From Methanoregula sp. (GTDB lineage Archaea; Halobacteriota; Methanomicrobia; Methanomicrobiales; Methanospirillaceae), in contig JAURZP010000254.1 of assembly GCA_030653335.1 (NCBI GenBank), positions 1 through 8,979 on the forward strand: 8,979 bases of DNA, in the 5' to 3' direction. The position numbers and the translations under genes are program-made. Shown here piece after piece: positions 6,145 through 8,979 of the stretch; within the stretch, counting starts at the first letter, position 1, and the number at the start of each line of letters is the position of its first letter. The notes beneath the pieces are model-generated. The model ran no database searches. It saw only the letters and a list, made by a program, of their open reading frames with translations, and was not told the origin of the DNA.

Positions 6145-7653
6145 CTAGCCGTACTCTAAAGCTACTTCTGGAATGAACGGTTTCCCTTCAAACGCATCTT
6201 TAATCGATGCGAGAACCGGTCGATCATTCTTTCGTACTGTTGAGATATATCCCCTGATGCGACAGAACCAATCGGCCCCCTCTTCACTTCGGAACGTACC
6301 GGAAATTTTCTGCTGAACTTTCGTCATACGGATATCCCGTTCGACCAGATTATTATCGAATGGGATGGAGAAATCATACATAAAAGCCAATATTTGCGTG
6401 GGGTAACTCTCGAAACGGTTAAGGAGATTCTTCGCCTTCGACTGCTTCTTCCGGCCTCGTTTACCAACCGGTCGCACGTATTCCGTCACTGGATTCTCTT
6501 GCTTTCCCAATTCAATGATCCGGGCATATCGATCTTCAAAATCCGCGATCTGGTTAAGGCTCAGCAAACATAAACGCAGCTTCGCAGAGTCAACCTCTTT
6601 CTTGATTTCAAGAGTGAGCTCCTTCATCTGCTCACTCCAGAGCTGCCCAAAATTTTCAGTAATCCCCGTCAATTCTCGAAGGAGATGGACGTTGCAGATT
6701 GCATGAAGACAATCATACTGGAAATATGCCTTCCAGAAATCGTGAACCATAGTACCCTTGAAGTCCGGCAATATCTGCAGCGCATCGGTTCCACATTTTC
6801 CGCGGATTTTATGGTGCCCGTACCATGTCATAAGTGCAGTACTTGCCACATGCAACCATCGACGGTCACCGGTCACTCTGAATCCCGTTTCATCAACATG
6901 CAATACGGGTGCTCTACTAAGTGCTTGTTTCACGATTTCGTCATAGTCTGCAAGGTTATCATTGCAGTTCTTTATCGCTTTGGCTATGGTCGCCTTGCTA
7001 GAGGACAACCCGAATACGTCGGAGAAAAATTCACAGATCCGTTCATACGGGATTAACTGGAAAACGCTGAGATACACCATCAGAACTTTTAATCCTTGAC
7101 CATATTGGACTGGATACTCCACTCCATACGGGAATTTCCCTCGATTATGACATCCGCACTGCGGACACTGTTTGTGTTCTGCCTGATGTTCTGTGACAAC
7201 GACTTTTTGTGGAGGGATATCGAAGACTTGCCGCCGTTCTAAATCGATCACCGGTACGTCTTCCAATGATGCCCCGCATCCCTCGCAGGTCTTTACTTTA
7301 TGGGGAACTTTCTTATCGGGATTCTCAACAGGTTCCAGCGTGTGCCCAGGATGTCCGGTCTGTCCCCCTACAGGTCGCTCTCCTTTTTTCCGCTGGCTCT
7401 TGGGTTTTATGAATACATCCGTTGACGGGGGTTTGCTACTGTTCCTACTGGTCTGTTTGCATTGCGCTTCCAATTCCCGATTCTTTTCTTCAAGTACCTT
7501 ATTCTGTTCCTTCAGTTCCCGGATCTGTTCCTCGAGTATTGTGTTTTTGGCTTTCTCATCGGCTATTGTTTCTTCGTAATCTTTGATGAGCACTACGATT
7601 GCTTCAGGATTGTTGACGCATTTGTTTCGTATTGAATCGCAGTTTATTGTCAT
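6145..7653 (-). CDS. tnpC: IS66-family transposase (TnpC)
   Basis: The 502-residue DDE transposase cuts and joins the element's ends. Order of parts: an N-terminal leucine-zipper-like coiled coil (~35-65, EEQIRELKEQNKVLEEKNRE), the family hallmark NSSKPPSTD (71-79), a basic stretch with GGQTGHPGH (96-104), a zinc-finger module with CEGC (123-126) and CPQC (163-166), a helix-turn-helix-like region ~205-230, then the catalytic core. The acidic triad is probably D254 (DETGFR), D305 (VHDFWKAY) and E438 (NNLVERDIR). The length is normal for IS66 and no frameshift or stop is seen, so it should be active. ATG 7653 is the start; a TATA-like box lies ~32 bases upstream. Accessory TnpA and TnpB are not encoded. 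Confidence 0.95.
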   Translation of the reverse strand: MTINCDSIRNKCVNNPEAIVVLIKDYEETIADEKAKNTILEEQIRELKEQNKVLEEKNRELEAQCKQTSRNSSKPPSTDVFIKPKSQRKKGERPVGGQTGHPGHTLEPVENPDKKVPHKVKTCEGCGASLEDVPVIDLERRQVFDIPPQKVVVTEHQAEHKQCPQCGCHNRGKFPYGVEYPVQYGQGLKVLMVYLSVFQLIPYERICEFFSDVFGLSSSKATIAKAIKNCNDNLADYDEIVKQALSRAPVLHVDETGFRVTGDRRWLHVASTALMTWYGHHKIRGKCGTDALQILPDFKGTMVHDFWKAYFQYDCLHAICNVHLLRELTGITENFGQLWSEQMKELTLEIKKEVDSAKLRLCLLSLNQIADFEDRYARIIELGKQENPVTEYVRPVGKRGRKKQSKAKNLLNRFESYPTQILAFMYDFSIPFDNNLVERDIRMTKVQQKISGTFRSEEGADWFCRIRGYISTVRKNDRPVLASIKDAFEGKPFIPEVALEYG

Positions 7654-7680
7654 CTTGCTTGTTCAATAAAATGCTCTCCT

Positions 7681-7690
7681 AGTATATTGA
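7681..7690 (-). promoter_or_regulatory. Candidate TATA box of the IS66 transposase
   Basis: TCAATATACT on the minus strand is centred about 32 bases before ATG 7653, leaving a leader of only a few bases. No clear Shine-Dalgarno sequence precedes the start. Confidence 0.4.
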
Positions 7691-7694
7691 TCTG

Positions 7695-7724
7695 CCGGTT
7701 TGCTCGCGTATTTCAGAGAACCGG
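7695..7724. other. Inverted repeat upstream of the transposase
   Basis: CCGGTT (7695-7700) and AACCGG (7719-7724) can pair with an 18-base loop. The repeat lies inside the IS between its right end and the transposase promoter. A hairpin here could reduce expression from transcripts entering from the flanking DNA, a device used by other insertion sequences; that role is inference. Confidence 0.3.
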
Positions 7725-7766
7725 GCTCATAAAGCCAAGGAAAAAGAAGGAGAACTGGATAGTTAC

Positions 7767-7774
7767 AATTTTTC
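7767..7774. repeat. Target-site duplication of IS66, right copy
   Basis: AATTTTTC is identical to 6091-6098 and directly abuts the right inverted repeat. On the minus strand it reads GAAAAATT, codons 9-11 of the split membrane protein gene. Confidence 0.9.
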
Positions 7775-7798
7775 AATAATTTTTTCATAGGATACCAT
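7767..7798 (-). pseudogene. 5' fragment of the membrane protein gene split by IS66
   Basis: Starting at ATG 7798 the minus strand reads MVSYEKII-EK before meeting the IS end. Deleting the element and one 8-base duplication joins this in frame to 6098, giving MVSYEKIIEKLLIPALV and a continuous frame to the TAA at 5340 (783 bases, 260 residues). The exact frame match is the evidence that this is the original start. AT-rich sequence at 7833-7842 (TTTTAAAT on the minus strand) may hold its promoter. Confidence 0.8.
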
Positions 7799-7874
7799 TA
7801 AGGATTGAAGAGGGTTTAAGGTAATAATTCTATTTAAAATTTAATTGTTTCGTCAATCAGTTGCTTTTCCTTCT

Positions 7875-7902
7875 GATCAAAGTCACATAAGGCACTTTGA
7901 TC
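7875..7902. repeat. Perfect 9-bp inverted repeat
   Basis: GATCAAAGT (7875-7883) and ACTTTGATC (7894-7902) are exact reverse complements with a 10-base loop. On the plus strand it is followed by CTTTTCT-like sequence, so it could act as a terminator hairpin. A 19-base centre-to-centre spacing also fits a dimeric operator. Confidence 0.6.
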
Positions 7903-7915
7903 TTTTCTACAATCT

Positions 7916-8272
7916 GTTGCATCAAGTTGCATCCACTGTGCAACCTACAAAAACATGTGAATCATCGACGTAAAACTATCTTAAATCAATTAATATTTGC
8001 ATTATTAAAAAAAATTTAAAGAGACATTCTATCATTTGAGTTTCTATTCTCCAACAAAATGTGCAACTTTGCAACTTGATAATTAAACCTGCAACTTTCA
8101 CTCCTGTATCGTTTCTTCACAGAGAGTTGCATCACAGAATCATTTAATGCAACTTGGACGATACCAGATGCAATTCACAACAAATCTTCGCTATCACAGG
8201 GTGATCCAACTCATATCAAGCAATGGGTATATACTTGGAAAAATAACACATCTCTGTGATAAAGGGTGCAAC
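7916..8272. repeat. Cluster of nine TGCAAC / GTTGCA elements
   Basis: Exact copies: GTTGCA at 7916-7921, 7926-7931 and 8126-8131; TGCAAC at 7939-7944, 8062-8067, 8070-8075, 8090-8095, 8148-8153 and 8267-8272. Several extend to TGCAACTT (8062, 8070, 8090, 8148, and reversed at 7924-7931). Spacings within groups are 8-20 bases, close to one or two helical turns. For random sequence of this length, well under one copy would be expected. The last copy overlaps the GTG start codon of the TIR-like gene. The binding protein is unknown to me. Confidence 0.7.
8227..8234 (+). promoter_or_regulatory. TATA box of the TIR-like gene
   Basis: GTATATAC is centred about 35 bases before the GTG start at 8266, predicting a leader of roughly 8-10 bases. 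No Shine-Dalgarno sequence follows. The box sits between the eighth and ninth TGCAAC elements. Confidence 0.5.
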
Positions 8273-8979
8273 ATCATACTGATCCTACATATGCAATAGA
8301 TCAAATCGACGCTTTTTTAAGTAAAATTGATTATCTTCAACAATTGGATTGTGAAAATCCTGATGGCGAGAGAGAGATAACCAAATTAGAGATAAACATT
8401 AGGGGTTTTCTTCGCACTTACTTTAAGGAGTACAAAGAAAAACTTCAAGATCTTAAAAATGATCGCAGTGACTATATAACAAAACACTTTTTTGATCCAG
8501 ATAATTTAGTGAACGATCAAAGAGACTATGAAAATGACCTTGAAATAATAAAAAATCATCTTATTGCATACAAAACGGAATTGGAATCAATTAATAATTC
8601 TAGACGAAAGGCTGTGCTACCCACTCAACCAAAACGTATCACAAAAAAGACTTCAACAAATCCTCCCGTAGTAAAAAAACAGACCTCCAAAGAAAAATCT
8701 CTTGATAATCGCAAGGTGTTCATCGTTCATGGACATAACGAAACGTCGAAAACCGCCGTCGAATCATTTCTCATAGCCCTTGAATTGGAGCCGATAATTC
8801 TCCATAAACAAGCAGATCTTGGTAAAACGATTATTGAGAAGGTTGAACACTACTCTGATGTTGGTTTTGCAATTATCCTTCTGACAAAAGATGATTTTGG
8901 GGGTGAATTACCAAGTGGATCAACAAATGAATATAATTTATTATCGAAATACATGGAAACTCCCGATCAAATACCTAGA
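8266..8979 (+). CDS. TIR-like (CAP12/Pycsar-type) nucleotide-binding protein, 3' end outside window
   Basis: The frame runs 238 codons to the window edge without a stop. Tandem stops at 8257-8262 close it upstream and GTG 8266 is the first usable start; the next alternatives cut into the helical domain. Residues 1-~115 are a charged helical domain I do not recognise; ~116-148 is a Lys/Thr/Pro linker. From ~150 comes the TIR-like domain formerly called a predicted nucleotide-binding protein (PF10137-like): strand KVFIVHGHNE (150-159), LELEPIILHKQ, the helix GKTIIEKVE (186-194) whose Glu191 is the likely catalytic residue, and DVGFAIILLTKDDFGG (198-213). The family includes NAD-cleaving effectors of CBASS and Pycsar phage defence. 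The window ends at DQIPR, near where I expect the conserved segment with RQNV. No cyclase gene is visible; a standalone or two-gene system is possible. Confidence 0.85.
   Translation, partial: MQHHTDPTYAIDQIDAFLSKIDYLQQLDCENPDGEREITKLEINIRGFLRTYFKEYKEKLQDLKNDRSDYITKHFFDPDNLVNDQRDYENDLEIIKNHLIAYKTELESINNSRRKAVLPTQPKRITKKTSTNPPVVKKQTSKEKSLDNRKVFIVHGHNETSKTAVESFLIALELEPIILHKQADLGKTIIEKVEHYSDVGFAIILLTKDDFGGELPSGSTNEYNLLSKYMETPDQIPR

Larger units (their letters stand above)
6099..7766 (-). mobile_element. Complete IS66-family insertion sequence, 1668 bp, transposase only
   Basis: The two ends read inward as GTAACTGTTCAGAT (from 6099) and GTAACTATCCAGTT (from 7766, minus strand), matching at 11 of 14 positions and starting with the GTAA typical of IS66 ends. 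Both sides are flanked by the 8-base duplication AATTTTTC. The element carries only the large transposase; the small tnpA and tnpB genes of classical IS66 are absent, as in the shorter single-gene branch of the family. Its base composition is less AT-rich than its flanks. It interrupts the 5' end of the membrane protein gene at 5340-6098 and is transcribed in the same direction. Confidence 0.93.
7799..8265. promoter_or_regulatory. 467-base regulatory-looking gap between two divergent genes
   Basis: There is no gene here. From left to right it holds the presumed promoter of the split membrane protein gene, a 9-bp inverted repeat (7875-7902), a first group of three TGCAAC elements (7916-7944), a very AT-rich stretch with few G or C (about 7976-8022), a second group of five TGCAAC elements (8062-8153), and the TATA box of the TIR-like gene. 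The size and repeat content exceed what two simple promoters need; a regulator-binding region or a replication origin of the island are the main readings. Confidence 0.5.

Noticed and set aside
6685..7056. 123-residue plus-strand frame inside the insertion sequence.
   Set aside because: It is antisense to the transposase catalytic core and has no independent start signal.
7799..8265. Possible CRISPR array in the repeat-rich gap.
   Set aside because: The repeats are only 6-8 bases, occur in both orientations and have irregular spacing; there are no 25-40 base repeats or spacers.

Overview
The window looks like a piece of a methanogenic archaeal chromosome, most likely order Methanomicrobiales. 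The reasons are an archaeal-type methionyl-tRNA synthetase with four zinc-knuckle pairs, two tRNA genes without encoded CCA, several TATA boxes about 27 bases before start codons (leaderless genes), poly-T runs after genes, and a surface-protein tail of a kind I recall from that order. The order-level call is inference; no rRNA is present.

Layout: 1-252 is the end of a Thr/Pro-rich surface-type protein. 266-348 (minus) is a leucine tRNA with so many broken pairs that it is probably decayed. 349-1011 holds no convincing gene. 1012-4806 is a conserved, GC-rich block: metG (minus), an unrecognised 265-residue protein (plus, divergent from metG, start codons 34 bases apart), and a DHH-family phosphoesterase (minus, stop codons 2 bases apart). 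4912-4985 is a clean tRNA-Phe (GAA).

Immediately past the tRNA-Phe the base composition falls (about 60% GC in a sampled phosphoesterase line, below 40% in a sampled line beyond), and the content becomes accessory. This has the form of a genomic island inserted at the 3' end of tRNA-Phe. It contains a small ORF whose stop lies inside the tRNA on the other strand, a two-helix membrane protein gene, a complete IS66-family element, a 467-base regulatory-looking gap, and the start of a gene with a TIR-like (CAP12/Pycsar-type, PF10137-like) domain that runs off the window end.

The best-supported new observation is that the IS66 element (6099-7766) has matching GTAACT ends and an exact 8-base target duplication, and that it sits inside the membrane protein gene. 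Removing it restores an in-frame ATG at 7798 and a 260-codon reading frame beginning MVSYEKII. The repaired membrane protein gene and the TIR-like gene would be divergent neighbours. The gap between them carries nine exact copies of TGCAAC (either strand), the last overlapping the TIR gene's GTG start. This is a candidate defence locus with a dedicated, possibly autoregulated, control region. Defence function is inferred from the TIR-like family only.
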